From Amphibalanus amphitrite (taxonomy: Eukaryota > Arthropoda > Thecostraca > Balanomorpha > Balanidae), in assembly GCF_019059575.1 (NCBI RefSeq), contig NW_024882042.1, positions 393,610 to 457,609 on the forward strand: a DNA stretch of 64,000 nt, written 5' to 3'. Below the pieces are notes generated by a model. It did no database searches. It was not told the DNA's origin and saw only the letters and a list, made by a program, of their open reading frames with translations. Positions 1-11,584 of this stretch are shown here, in pieces. Numbering within the stretch: position 1 is the stretch's first letter; each line of letters starts with the position of its first letter. The position numbers were made by a program, and so were the translations under genes.

Positions 1-1390
1 CCTAGTTAAAATGAAATTTATTGGGATGTTAATGATAGAGTTGCAAAATTTCCCCCAAATGTCAAATGCCACATTTTGGCAACTTCATTAGCCATCCCAC
101 CCAGCAGGCAGCAGCCACCCATTGTCCAACCACAACTACAAGCAGGCTGATTTTGACTCAGTTGGCCCCACAAGTACACACAATTTTGAAACTCTATTCC
201 AGTCTAACTGTTAAATTTCACCTGTAATCAAAGAAGTATTGCCTGCAAAAATCATTATACAGTCATCAAAAATGCAAGGACAAAAATAACTTGAATTACT
301 GAAATGTGTTTCTGAAGACTGGAAAGTTAGCACTTAGCACTTAGCAGTGATCACATTTACATTTCACAGGTGTTCTACTATTCCACATTCTCCTTAAATA
401 TTGCAGGTACCAACCAAATGTTTGAAATCTAGATGACCACAACATAAAAACATAGGAATCTTGACAAAAACTACAGATTCGGCCCATGTCCAATTTCTGG
501 AATCTTCCAAATCCACATTCCAAACACAAGGAAGGATTTCGAAACAGATGCGCCATAACAGAGATTTTAAACCAGCTGATTAAGTTGCTGCAAAAAAAGT
601 TTTGGATTGTTACATGCTGACTCGTGAATTATTATTTTTTGATGTAAATGATCCAAAACGATATTTAATTCTAATGAAATCAACATTGTGAGTGTAATCC
701 ACTACAAGAAAATTAATTTCCCTCCAATAATTCTACCAAAAGGGCATATAAATAAATATTACGTCATCATCATACATCCTTTCGTTAGGGTAGAGAGGAT
801 CTTAAAAAGTCAATCCTTGGTTCTTCTATTACTTTTGCGCCACTTTGGCGCCACTTTGTATAAGTTTTGTCTCTGCATATTTTGTTTTCTTGTAAAGATA
901 AGAAAAACAAGAGATAAGACAAAGTGCCTGTTTATGAATTTTCATTTCATTTTTGGGACAAAATTCAAGCTCAGAGCTACCTAGTACCTGCCTTTTCAGC
1001 TGGATTTTCAGTGTCAAATTCTTTGTAGGGTATCTCAGACCACATCTCAAGGCTCAAGGCAAGTTTCCAAGCAGTTTTGATGTGTTTTGTGGTGTGTTGA
1101 TTCCGCCTTTTCTCCTAGGGAATGTTGTCATGAACATAGGTACCTATTACCAACCATTTGACTTACTAATTGATCGTGCTTTTGCAACATGAATGAGCAT
1201 TCTTCCTTACATAGACCACAGTAGATTCTTGACAATTCTAATTAACCAAATCTGTGAAATGCTGAGGTCCATGTGTTGCTACCCTCAGCAATGTAACTTC
1301 TACCACAAAATGTATTTTGCAGTGGCTAAGGATTGACTGAACTTGGACTGAAATGCCATTTCCCATTATTTTCCATCAGAATTTGCCAAA
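1..1390. other. AT-rich region, no gene recognised
   Basis: No reading frame of convincing length or composition, no recognisable domain and no clear repeat. The short open frames on both strands (up to about 98 codons) resemble no family I know and look like chance frames. It may be intergenic or intronic DNA. Confidence 0.4.
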
Positions 1391-1419
1391 TATTTTAATT
1401 TTGGGGTAGAGTAATAGCA

Positions 1420-1551
1420 AATAGAATTTCGGTCAAATTTCGGTCAAATTTTGGCTTGGGATTTATCGGTCGGTATTCGGTCGGAAATTTTCCCCAAATT
1501 TTGGTTTCGGTCGGTATCGGTTAGACATTTTTTGGAAAATGACATCACTAG
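1420..1551. repeat. Degenerate TTTCGGTCAAATT / TCGGTCGGTAT repeats
   Basis: Short imperfect direct repeats: AATTTCGGTCAAATTTCGG is followed by several TCGGTCGG and GGTCGGTAT words. They end exactly where similarity to the TTAA MITE family begins at 1552, so this may be the ruined left part of that element or an older repeat. Confidence 0.4.
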
Positions 1552-2001
1552 TAAGGACTATCACATATATTCCGGTTTTTGCGAAATTCCAAAAACTTTT
1601 TGGATTTTTCGATTATTATATCCAAAAGAATCTATTTTTTGATTTTTGGGGGTCAAAATCCAAAAATTTCAAAAATCCGAGATAGCAGTTTTGTAGCCCT
1701 GTTCATTCTACAGCTTTTATGTCTATCATTTTTCTGTATTTGCAAAGCTATAGGCCTGACAGCTCTTCCCGCGAAACCCTTTTTTGGGTCGAAAACGGCA
1801 GAACATGACGTCACTCTGACGTGATTTGCGGCCAACCTATCATAGCTTTTGGAATTTGTTTTGGTCACAATGTGTAAAATTGATGTCCGGGAGGGTACTT
1901 AAAGTTTGGTGACGATCGGCGCAGCGGTTCTGGAGATATATCGAAAAGTCTGGAGGGGGGGGGGCAAAAAATAGCCCCCCCCCCACCAGGTCGTGGGTTA
2001 A
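1552..2001 (+). mobile_element. TTAA MITE fragment, right half
   Basis: The block starting GTAAGGACTATCACATATAT matches, over its whole length, the right part of the intact MITE at 47072-48268. It ends with a G-run/C-run hairpin (1954-1984), the terminal sequence CCACCAGGTCGTGGG and TTAA at 1998-2001. The left half is missing, so this is a truncated copy. Confidence 0.75.
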
Positions 2002-2049
2002 GTCCTAATGCGTCAAAAAATTAGACAAACGGAAAAACCACGAGCAACA

Positions 2050-2165
2050 ATGGCTGCTGTCCATTGACAGTAATGGCTACTGCCCATGGACGGTAATGGC
2101 CGCTGTCCATGGACGGTAATGGCCTAATGGCTGCTGCCTATGGACGGTAGAGGCTGCTGTCCCAC
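2050..2165. repeat. 23-bp tandem repeat, about 5 copies
   Basis: A unit close to ATGGCTGCTGTCCATGGACG plus GTA recurs about every 23 bp with point changes; one copy carries an extra partial unit. Each unit holds the near-palindrome TCCATGGA. Confidence 0.8.
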
Positions 2166-2455
2166 CGGAGACGGAGGGGGCGAGCGCAGCTCCCAGACAC
2201 CATTCAAGGAATCGCTGTTTCATTACTGAAAGCGGAGAGTCAACGACTGATACACTTCGGCCAGGATAAATGAGGAAATTTGCCAAGTGACCTGCCAATC
2301 GATACCGCAGTGTTCTATTGAAGCAAAATACAAGTATTTCGAGAACAGTTAACATCAATAACGTGTTAGCCTTTCGGTTGTGGACTACACTCGTTCCGTC
2401 TGATAAAGTACCGCGTCTGGACTCCTCCAGAGCCTGGGAAAGGGCGGCCTTTTCC

Positions 2456-2547
2456 GGCAGCAGTTCCGTGCACACTCTGTCAGCGCCCGCCGCGGCCCGG
2501 GGGCAGCAGTTCCGTGCACACTCTGTCAGCGCCCGCCGCGGCCCGGG
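2456..2547. repeat. 46-bp tandem duplication
   Basis: The 46-bp segment starting GGCAGCAGTTCCGTGCACAC occurs twice in immediate succession (2456-2501 and 2502-2547) with no difference that I can see. It lies in GC- and CpG-rich DNA. Confidence 0.85.
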
Positions 2548-3169
2548 CGGGACACGGACACTGACAGATGGCCGCCAACGGCGGGGAGCACGCTCCCAGG
2601 GATAGCGGGCCGACACTGCACACACAGCCGCCCGCGGCACGATGGAGCTGTGTCAGCGGCCGACGACAGTAGCAGGAAACGGACTATATCCCGGACGAGG
2701 CGAAGAAGTAGGAGCGGCACGGATGATCAGTCCGAGCGGGCCACACAGCAGGAGGGTCCGGCGGAGGAAGATCTATTTGTGTTGTGAGGTTATCGGTGGA
2801 GCCAACAAATTACTTAATGAAACTACTTTTATTGACGTCACAAATATGTCCTTACATAAGCAGAGGAGGATCTGGCAGGGCAAGACCTACTCCAGCAGGA
2901 CCGGCGCCGCATGAGTCAGAGTGCATATCGATCATTGTTAATCGCATGTCTGACTATATCAGTCCGGTGTCGGTCCCCTATCCGTCCCGGGTCAGTCCGG
3001 TGTCAGTACCGAGACGGTCCCGTGTCGTCCGGCCGACGACCGGCGTCGGCATCGTTCGGAGTCCCGTCACGGCCGGTCGGGCCGCGATATTGGACCGGCC
3101 GGACCGCAGCGGCGGCCGGCAAAACAGGCCGGCCGCAGACACCTGGCCAGCATGGCGGCGGCGGCGAAC
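2548..3169. other. GC-rich, CpG-rich segment without recognised gene
   Basis: GC content and CpG density are well above those of the first 2 kb. Overlapping frames are open on both strands, as expected for GC-rich DNA, but none shows a recognisable domain. A CpG-rich promoter or 5' UTR is possible but not supported by any exon nearby. Confidence 0.3.
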
Positions 3170-3825
3170 TGTATGGAGGAGCAGCTGCTGGCGCTGTATG
3201 GAGGAGCAGCTGCTGGCGCTGTATGGATGAGCGATTGCTGGCGCTGTATGGAAGAGCAGCTGTATGGAGGAGTAGCTGGTGGCGCTGTATGGAGGAGCAG
3301 CTGCTGGCGCTGTATGGAGGAGCGGCTGTATGGAGGAGCAGCTGCTGGCGCTGTATGGAAGAGCAGCTGCTGGCGCTGTATGGAAGAGCAGCTGTATGGA
3401 GGAGTAGCTGGTGGCGCTGTATGGAGGAGCAGCTGTATGGAGGAGCAGCTGTATGCAAGAGCAGCTGTATGCAAGAGCAGCTGTATGGGGGAGCAGCCGT
3501 ATGGAGGAGCAGCTGTATGGAGGAGCAGCTGTATGGAGGAGGAGCTGTATGGAGGAGCAGCTCGTGGCGCTGTGTGGAGGAGCAGCTGTATGGAGGAGCA
3601 GCTGCTGGTGCTGTATGGAAGAGCAGCTGTATGGAGGAGTAGCTGGTGGCGCTGTATGGAGGAGCAGCTGTATGGAGGAGCAGCTATATGGGGGAGCAGC
3701 TGTATGGAGGAGCAGCTGTATGGAGGAGCAGCTGTATGGGGGAGCAGCTGTATGGGGGAGCAGCTGTATGGAGGAGCAGCTGTATGGAGGAGCAGCTGCT
3801 GGCGCTGTATGAATGAGCGGCTGGT
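3170..3825. repeat. 16-bp minisatellite (AGCTGTATGGAGGAGC)
   Basis: About 40 head-to-tail units of AGCTGTATGGAGGAGC. Some carry a 9-bp insertion (GCTGGCGCT), giving 25-bp variants; sub-variants include CTGTATGCAAGAG and CTGTATGGGGGAG. Three units make 48 bp, so all frames on both strands stay open. The long predicted peptides are by-products of the repeat and not supported as genes. Confidence 0.9.
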
Positions 3826-3839
3826 GCAAATAAGGTAGC

Positions 3840-4324
3840 GCTATATGGCGAAGCAGCTGGTGGCGCACTGCAGGAGGAGCGGCTGGCGCAAATGCGGGGG
3901 GCGCAAATGCATGACAAGCGCCATGTCTGCGCACAAGTAGGTGTCAGCTGATGCCGAAAGCCATCACGCATCATGTGAAAACCGTGACCAAGATGAGTAG
4001 GCACTAGGCATGGCACACGTTGATATGGGCTCAGATGATGGGCTTACGGGCAACTAGCGAGCTTTGTGGCAGCCTCATTCCGCGTCCCCGGGCAGAAATT
4101 GGGACAAAGCTGAGCTTGGCATATGATGTATGACATAATGAGCAGGCGTTTACTCAGAGTCAGAGTTGCGGACCAGTATAATTTGATATGTTGATTACCT
4201 CGCCTCCGTGCTCCCCTTAGCCGTAGGCTACTTTTAGAGCCCATTAACTGCAGAATATAGTGGGTCGTTTGTCATCCGTTAGGAGTCTCAGAAGGACCAT
4301 GATGTGCGGCGCAACACGTGCTAA
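3840..4324. other. No recognised feature
   Basis: Mixed-composition DNA between two minisatellites. The first about 60 bp still hold degenerate GGCGCAAATG-type units. No gene, RNA or transposon end was recognised. Confidence 0.35.
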
Positions 4325-4384
4325 GTGGCCAGACGAGCACTGCACCCCTCGGTCAGACCGGCCAGTCGGGGGCACACCATAACA

Positions 4385-4640
4385 CAAACTACGCACGGCT
4401 CATATCACATCACCGATCACACAGCTCTCACATCACATCACACAGCTCCACAGCACATGACACGTCATACCACAGGGCCCACGGCGCATCACATAGCTCA
4501 GCAGCACAGGGCCCCGCAGCACATCACAAGGCCCGCAGCGCATCACACAGCTCATCAGCACACGTCCCGCAGCACATCACACGGCCCCGCAGCACATCAC
4601 ACAGCTCAGCACACACGGCCCCGCAGCCCGCTCCGGTGTC
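4385..4640. repeat. CACATCACACAGCTC minisatellite
   Basis: Imperfect tandem repeats of CAGCACATCACACAGCTC type, about 15-21 bp per unit with variable spacers (GGCCCCGCAGCACATCACA). Strongly purine/pyrimidine biased. Reading frames through it are repeat artefacts. Confidence 0.75.
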
Positions 4641-4924
4641 GGTACGGGTGTCTGAGTCCCGCCGCCCGTACCTCCAGGACTATCCAACACGACACGACCT
4701 GTCCCTACATGTTCGGTCCGCACCACCACCCCTCCCAGTCCCCTCGCCATGCCCCTCCCCTCCCCGCCCCCCTGCCGGCTGCTCTCTCCGCTCGGCCGAG
4801 CCGCGACTCGCGGTAACGGGCCGGCCGGTATTGGTGTTGGTTTGCCTGATGCAACAGGCCCGTACTGCGGGCGGTTTCCTTGAAAACCGGCCGGCTGGCG
4901 ACCGCCGCCGGTCCGTCCCCGAAC

Positions 4925-5585
4925 CCCGGCAGTCCGGTCCAGACACGGCACACCAGTCCAGACATAAGACACCGGTCCAGACACGGCACACCAGTCCAGA
5001 CATAAGACACCGGCCCAGACACGGCACACCAGTCCAGACATAAGACACCGGTCCAGACACGGCACACCAGAGCATAGTTACATGGTACACCAGAGACGAG
5101 TCCAAACACTGTACACCAGGCGCTAAGCACGAGACACGAGTCCAAACACTGTACACTGGCCCAGACACGGTAAACCAGATCAAACACTGTACCTACACCA
5201 ATCCAGACACAGCACACCAGTCCAGACATGGTACACCAGAGCAGACATGGTACACCAGTCCAGACACTGTATACCACTCCAGACATGGTACACCAGTCCA
5301 GACATAGTACACCAATCCAGACAATGTATACCACTCTAGACATGGTACACCATTCCAGACATGGTACACCATTCCAGACATGGTAAACCAGTCCAGACAT
5401 GGTACACCATGACCAGTACAGACATGGTACACCAATCCAGACAATGTATACCACTCCAGACATGGTACACCAGAGCAGACACAGTTCCTACCTACACCAG
5501 CCCAGAAACAGTATGTCAGTCCAGACATGGTAGGTACACCAGTCCAGACATCGTACATCAGTTCAGACACAGCATAGCACCAGTT
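4925..5585. repeat. 19-20-bp minisatellite (CCAGTCCAGACATGGTACA)
   Basis: About 30 units of the type CCAGTCCAGACATGGTACA, with sub-types ending CGGCACA, ATAAGACA and TGTATACCA. The unit drifts from left (GC-richer, CACGGCACA) to right (ATGGTACA). The minus-strand frames of about 250 codons are repeat artefacts. Confidence 0.9.
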
Positions 5586-6090
5586 ATGGGGTGCCCATGG
5601 GTTATGGGTAAAATTGTTTGTTGTCAAATTTATCCTCATTGTAGTTCTTTGTCAGTCATTTTACAAATCAGTTAATGACACCATGTAATGAAGAATGTTG
5701 AAGTGACAAAGTTGTTCTTGTAGCTTTAAAGTGTAAAAGTTATGGAGCAGTAGGTACTCTTTGTACTAAAGCACTTGTCCTGGAATTAAAATACCAAATA
5801 GATGGGTGTTACGTTCCTATTTATTGAGAAGAAAAGCAGGTTCAAAGCATTAAACAGTGGCTTTAAGATCAATTTAATATGGTTCAAGTATTTGTATGCA
5901 AAAGACTTCTAAATCAAAGCAATTATACTAATGGTTCCAGTCAAACCAAATTAAGTCCAAGTGGTAGGTATGTAGGTTGGTAGGTTGTAGTTTGGTAGGT
6001 TGGGTATAGGAGTAGAGGAGGTATCGTTGGTAAGTTGGTAGGTTGTAGCTATGGTTAGGTCAGAGCCCTGGGTAAATATTTACATAAAGT
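5586..6090. other. AT-rich DNA with a TAGGTTGG simple repeat
   Basis: No gene seen. From about 5963 to 6056 there is an imperfect GGTAGGTTGGTAGGTTGTAG repeat, close in composition to the arthropod telomere motif TTAGG but not an array of it. Confidence 0.45.
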
Positions 6091-6580
6091 CCGATCCATA
6101 TTTCAAGCATAAATTTTGCATATTCTTACGTTATTTGACATCCTGAATGTAGATATGATGCTTACATGCGGCGGAAAACAGTGCTACCATATTAAAAATA
6201 TTTGCTACCATATTTGGGGAAATGTTGGGAACCGGGGTTTTTGGGTGGGGGAGGAAATACAATGCCGTAAGAATGGTTATGAAAGTTGGGGGAAACTGTT
6301 GGGAACCGGGGTTTTTGGGTGGGGGAGGGGGGATCGGGGTTTATGGGTATGGAGAGAAACCCCGGTTCCCAACAGTTTTCCCCAACTTTCATGACCATTC
6401 TTACGGCATTGTATTCCCTCCCCGACCCAAAAACCCCGGTTCCCAACATTTCCCCAAATACGGTAACAAATATTTTTAATATGGTAAAACTGTTTTACGT
6501 CGCATGTAAGCATCTTATCTACATTCAGGATGTCAAATAACGTAAGAATATGCAAAATTTATGCTTGAAAAGTGGATCGG
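6091..6580. mobile_element. Foldback (long inverted repeat) element
   Basis: The two halves are near-perfect inverted copies of about 240 bp. The left arm starts CCGATCCATATTTCAAGCAT and the right arm ends ATGCTTGAAAAGTGGATCGG. Each arm contains TTGGGAACCGGGGTTTTTGG. The subterminal order (CTTACGTTATTTGACATCCT, then GATGCTTACATG, then the GGGAACCGGGG motif) parallels the ends of the 4.6-kb element at 25712-30329, so this looks like a miniature relative. It has no coding capacity and no clear target duplication. Confidence 0.8.
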
Positions 6581-7094
6581 AGAGATAAAATTTACTTACC
6601 TCTAATCTAGTTCACCGTGGTTTCGAAAAATACGCTGGACGCGTTGGCGTTCCTCGTTGCGGTACGCAACTGAAACTAGTTCGTATTCCTCCCACTTGCA
6701 CCCGGAGCACAACGAACCACCCGGCACGGAAGCCATGATCCAACTAACAGACTGGCGGGAAATCGGAAAGCACTGGAAAGCACCTGCTAAAACTGGTTCA
6801 AACCAGTTTGCTCAAACGGAAACGGAAGTTTCTGCTCTAGATTACAGGTACGAATGGAAAGAAGTTTACGTAAGGTCATAGCTATTAGGCATATTTGATA
6901 GAAAAGATATCATAATTATATTATTTGAACATAAAAAATAAATAAAAAATCATGAAAAAGCAATTTGAATGTAAAAAGCATTACTTCTTCTCTATTCAAA
7001 TTGTTTGATGAAAGTGACGTCAAAATAACAAAACACGAAAAAATGTTTAAAAAATTGGAGTTTTGTTGGGTAGGATAGGAAAAAAAACACGGCA
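6581..7094. other. No recognised feature
   Basis: Mixed DNA, AT-rich after 6890. A 74-codon frame at 6657-6881 shows no recognisable domain. It lies between two related mobile pieces and may be internal transposon sequence. Confidence 0.3.
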
Positions 7095-7395
7095 AAAATT
7101 GTCAGAACCTAATCTAACCTGACCTAACCTGACCTACTGATTTTTGCCTACCCGGGGATAAGGAAACAGTTGCTCGCATGAATAGATTGCAAGCAATGGT
7201 AAGTCAAATATTTTTAGGTTAAGTGGTTGTGCATCAGGCCTCAGGCCTTCGGCCTGAGGCCAGATACACAACCACTTAACCTAAAAATATTTGACTCACC
7301 ATTGCCTGTAATCTCTCCTAAGGCATTGCCTTCGGCACTGCACCGCTTCGCCACGATCATTTTCATGACGTCACTTTCATAATGAGATTGAAAGG
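7095..7395 (+). mobile_element. AACCT-headed hairpin element, copy 1
   Basis: Same order of parts as 26336-26715: a short CCTAA/CCTGA tract, then ACTGATTTTTGCCTACC, GGGGATAAGGAAA, a 129-nt hairpin (7185-7313), then CTAAGGCATTGCCTTCGGCA and a TGACGTCA site. The hairpin has 63-bp arms and a 3-nt loop with an 11-bp GC-rich tip. Here the CCTAA tract is short and degenerate. Confidence 0.75.
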
Positions 7396-7648
7396 CGTAA
7401 TGTTTTCACTCAACCTTGGAGTTTATTCATTCGATCCATCTCACGTGGCGCAAACGGCTGATGGAGTGCGTTGACGGTGGGTGTCGTGGGATGGTGACCT
7501 GCGGCGACGGTAAATATTGCGCAGTTGCTTTAAAACTTGGTTGCGCCATAAATAACTATCAGATATGGAATCAGGAGCTCAAAATACATCGAGTGGTGTG
7601 GTTTTTATAATCGTCTTGTTGATCGGACCTTATGTATATAAATACCGA

Positions 7649-7827
7649 GCCCTGTTCAAGTGTATGTGGCTGCCAGATCTCCCGCAGTAAAAAAGGCTGG
7701 GCCTAGCTAAGCAGGCAATCAGAACAGCGGGGACTGCCATCTATGTGTCGCATGATTGACCGCTTAGCTAAGTCCCACCTTTTTTACCGCAGGAGCTGTG
7801 GCAGCTGCAGCCACATGAACAGGGCCC
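7649..7827. mobile_element. Palindromic MITE, ends GCCCTGTTCA
   Basis: Left GCCCTGTTCAAGTGTATGTG and right GCAGCCACATGAACAGGGC are inverted copies, followed inward by matching CCGCAGTAAAAAAGG / CCTTTTTTACCGC and TTAGCTAAG blocks. The whole segment is an imperfect palindrome of about 180 bp. No target duplication was identified. Confidence 0.65.
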
Positions 7828-8537
7828 AGGTTAGAATGTTTTATCTACTTGGACTTCACTCTTCACAGCTTCACTCTGCCTACAACCCAATGACGTAGGA
7901 ACAATGCTGCTGTCATATTTGCAGTGCTGGGCACAATCTACCTTCACTCAAAGATCACTGAAAAATAACATGCGGTTGCTGAGCACCTGAACACAGCACT
8001 CGCTGGCTGAATGCTCCAATAGGCACTGACCTTTCCTGTGAAGGCGATTTTGGTCATGCTCTGCCTGGACAGCAATCTGCAGACTTGCTGGATTCCAGAC
8101 ATCCTTATTCTTGTTGTTCTATGGCACACAAGGGAGCTGACGCACAAACGTGTATCACCGGACTCTGATCTTTGGAAATTCTTTAAAAGATGTCCGTCAC
8201 CGCTCACATTAGCTTCGAGACTTTCAAAAACACCTCTCACTTCAACTTTGGTCCTCGATCGCCAGGCGCGTCGCACAAGCCTCCAAGCTTGTGCTGTTTC
8301 AACAATAAAAACACAATGAATACAGGGTCAACGTTCACAACAAGTCTATGATCAAGTTCATAATAAGGAACCTGAACCACAACACACCAACACCACAGCA
8401 GTCACCGCTGATCAATTTTTCACGACACCCTCACTCTCCAGCTCCAGTCAAAATGCCAAATCAAAATTACCAAGGTTTGGGGAAAAATAAGAGGACCACA
8501 TGTCCATCAAGTTAGCGTCGTATACGTATTCAGATTC
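7828..8537. other. No recognised feature
   Basis: Frames of 93 (+) and 110 (-) codons overlap around 7944-8319, but neither shows a known domain or convincing codon bias. Nothing else was recognised. Confidence 0.3.
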
Positions 8538-8995
8538 AGGGCCTGTTCCAGCGCCTCCAGTAGAAATTCTTGACTGGAGGCTCTACCAGAGGTTTCACTG
8601 GAGGCGCTGGAACGCAATCTGGAGATTTCTGGAGATTGGCATCACAGATACCAAAAGAATGGCGATTGTTCTCTCTTGAAACGCAAAATTTCTTTTCAAT
8701 TTTATTAAGAAAGATTAACAAAATTATAGCAATGTAATTTTCTTTACATTCAAGTTGTAAAATAGTCAGTCAAAAGTCCTTTGTTTACATTCGTGATTGT
8801 CACATGTGCGCCATAATTGTAGACCAGAGCCTCCAGAGAAATTTGGACCTCTCAACTCTCTGGAGGCTACTGGAGGTTTCTGGAGCTTCGGCGAGAGCTT
8901 TCTGGAGCTTTCTGGAGGCGCTGGAACGCTCTCTGGAGGATTCTAGAGCTTTCTGGAGCTTTCTGGAGGTTTCTGGAGGCGCTGGAACAGGCCCT
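8538..8995. mobile_element. MITE with AGGGCCTGTTCCAGCG inverted ends
   Basis: Left AGGGCCTGTTCCAGCGCCTC is mirrored at the right end by GGCGCTGGAACAGGCCCT. Inside, TTCTGGAGCTTTCTGGAG-type units are repeated at both ends. Non-coding. Flanks show only a weak possible duplication, so the superfamily is left open; hAT is possible from the terminal style. Confidence 0.75.
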
Positions 8996-10374
8996 CAATT
9001 TCGAGCAATGACCGCTCAAAATAATGGTTTACACGGCCTTGAGTTTACAGATAGCCCATGGCACGCTGGCATGTTTATTAATCCCACCCAGAAATGACAA
9101 ACAAAGCCTCTGATTGGCCAGTTTTGGCTGACAGACGCAGAATATTTGTCAGCAATAGAATACTATGCTTTAGCACGTTTTCAATAATGACGCATCCGTT
9201 ACATTTACAGGTTAGGGCAGCTAAAATATTGTAATTGATCTAACATGTTAAATATAACACTTTTGGAAGCCCGTAGAGATTGTTTCTAGTGAGTTAGGTG
9301 TTACAAAGTATTAAAAGAAATGATTGTTATCTGTTAAATAAAGAACAAAAGCTTTTAGCTACTAACATCCGCCTGACAGTCTCCAGAATCCTGCGTACGG
9401 GGACACCGCAGTCTCTGTTTCTTATGCTTTCGCAATGGGGAAAAATTGAAATTTTAAATGAGTCAGTATCGTGTTAAGAAGTACTGATGCTTTCAAAACT
9501 AAATGCTTTTCAATTCAAATTCCAGAATATCCTTTCGCGGAAATAGCCCTTCTCAGCCTGTCTCTAACGCTACAAGTCTGAACAGTGAGCGTCTCATGCG
9601 TTGCTCACGTATCGCGATAAAAAGGACGGTGTCATATGATCAAATGAACTTTTCTTATGCATAGAGCATTTGAAACCTCACACCAAACGCCTCCCTTCCT
9701 TGTTTTCCACTGCTGCCTTTCACATACCTTACCTAGTACCTACCCAATGACCGTTCCAGCTCGACATTCCTTATCGACTGCCTCACATTCAACGGCCATA
9801 TCCCACCTACGCTGAAAACCAATCGGAGGCACTTTCAATCGTCCCTTGAATACAATTGCTACCTACACGCATTTAGAGGAGAACGAGGCCCAGAAAAGGC
9901 GTGCATAAAACGATCGGTTTCGGCCCCCATGGAATAAGCCAGGAGGTAAAATCATATTGATTGAAGAACATTTTCGAGGACATGATATCTATCAGATATT
10001 ACTTTGCAAAGGTATTGTGAACATAACGTCCGCGTATCGCAGCTCTGAATCTGCTGGTGTCAGTCCCATGCAGCAGCCACCGGACCACTGCCCCGCCGCC
10101 TGCCGTTCGCTGATCATACAGGCCGGCTGTCCCAGTGTCTCATCAAACGATCACAGCTGACTCATTATTTATAAAATGCCAAACAAAAACAGACACCCAA
10201 TATTATAGATCACGCCAGCTCTTTCAGTCATGCGCGTGGAGATATATCGGTAGTTTTCCTATCACAGATCACACTGAACAGAGGAAAAGCGTACACACGC
10301 AGCAATAAATAATGCATTATCAAGTACACCGATCGATGCATCGTGGAATACACCGAAAAAAATACATCACTGCT
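8996..10374. other. Mostly unrecognised DNA with one repeat fragment
   Basis: At 9057-9130 a block (GCCCATGGCACGCTGG, then AATCCCACCCAGAAATGACA) is the inverse of 18380-18440, so it is a dispersed repeat fragment. The rest shows no gene, RNA or transposon end that I can support. Confidence 0.4.
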
Positions 10375-11584
10375 TTAACGTTCCCCAGGTGGGTGGGCCG
10401 TCGGGGCGTTTTTGGCCACACCTGACAATTTTGTGCTTGCATAGATAAAACGACACGAAACTTAGTATAGCTTATGTATAATGCATCGATTCGCATCAAT
10501 TGTGAAAAAAAGTAACCCCATGTCACCTAAGGTCAGGTCAGGTCACCATGAAGTAGAAGTTTGAAACTCGAGCTATTGCATGAGAGAATCAGTACCAACA
10601 TCTTGAATATCTTTAATTTTGATATCGGTGGTGACCTAGGGTCAGGTCAACTTTGCGACGTCTCCAGTTTCAGTCAGTATGAGGAACTCGAAATCGAAAT
10701 GTTCTGCTTTTGAAACAAAAGCACTCAAACATCGGGATCTATCGTATGCTCTTGAGGTCATCTCAGGTCATGTAACGCCTCCCAACAGTTTATTTTTGTA
10801 CATCGATTTTAGATGGAATGTGGCCAGAGCGCTAAAAGCATCATAATCATAGGCGGCGGAACAGGCCGAGGGCACCGAGGCACCGTGCCCCCTTTGATTT
10901 TGGCATTTTAACATTAGCCCTATGGCCGTTGCATGGAAAGAATGAGACCAAAAGTCGGCAATGCCCCCTTAATTGAAGGTGTTCCGCCGCTACTGATGTT
11001 AATCTCAATTTCAATGTAACGAATCATCAATGACATGCAAAATGGCATTTTCTGCGACATTGACCTGAGGTCAAATTTATTAAGCTGACCTTGTTAGGCC
11101 AAGAAGACGAGAGAAACGCAGTGCCGGTAAAATCAACGTAATAAAAGGTTGGTATCAGTTTAAAAAAATTTAAAGAAAAGACGACTTCCGAAGCAAGCCG
11201 ATTGTTCAGTTTTTGCCCTTTGGAGGCTTAACCCTAGTTGACCTTAGCTCAAATCTGAGAACCTGAAAGATTTTCGAAAGAGCTATCGAATTCGCTTTTC
11301 CGCGGCGCTGTAGCTTCTTTGGTTCTCGAATTATGAACCAATTTGTGAAGTTGTCAAAATCGGGGGCCAAAATTCGTCATCATTTTACTTTTGGTGACCT
11401 CCAGTGACCTCAGCGATGACCTGATCAAAAATGACCTGTATGATTCTGAAGAAAAATAGCGGTCTATAGATTGATTTTACTGCGTCTTTCCAGCTTTGCT
11501 ACATTCCAAGATAACCTGGTGTGGCCGAATACACCTCCCCCCCCCCCCCCCAAGTTGGCTGAGGGCCACCCGGGCGCGGGTTAA
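10375..11584. mobile_element. TTAA MITE, AGGTCA-rich
   Basis: TTAA at 10375-10378 and 11581-11584. The right end reads CCACCCGGGCGCGGG and the left end CGTTCCCCAGGTGG is a diverged match. The body has the family hallmark of many AGGTCA / TGACCT words and a C-run before the right end. A small hAT-like MITE is inserted at 10848-10995. Confidence 0.65.
10848..10995. mobile_element. Small hAT-like MITE (GGCGGCGGAACA ends)
   Basis: Left CATAGGCGGCGGAACA and right TGTTCCGCCGCTACTG are inverted ends. The flanks ATCATAAT and ATGTTAAT form an imperfect 8-bp duplication (two mismatches). A second copy of its right part lies at 61663-61778. It sits inside the TTAA MITE. Confidence 0.65.

Noticed and set aside
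2400..3160. CpG-island promoter
   Set aside because: CpG-rich, but no exon or transcript feature is visible on either side.
2911..3934. Frames of 228-318 codons in the 16-bp minisatellite
   Set aside because: Low-complexity peptides in several overlapping frames on both strands; a product of the repeat.
4705..5463. 252-codon minus-strand frame of VSGLVYHVWTG-type repeats
   Set aside because: Entirely within the 19-20-bp minisatellite; no domain.
4925..5585. CRISPR-like array
   Set aside because: Units vary throughout and there are no unique spacers of constant length; eukaryotic context.
7944..8319. Small genes of 93 and 110 codons on opposite strands
   Set aside because: Mutually overlapping, no recognisable domain, no composition support.
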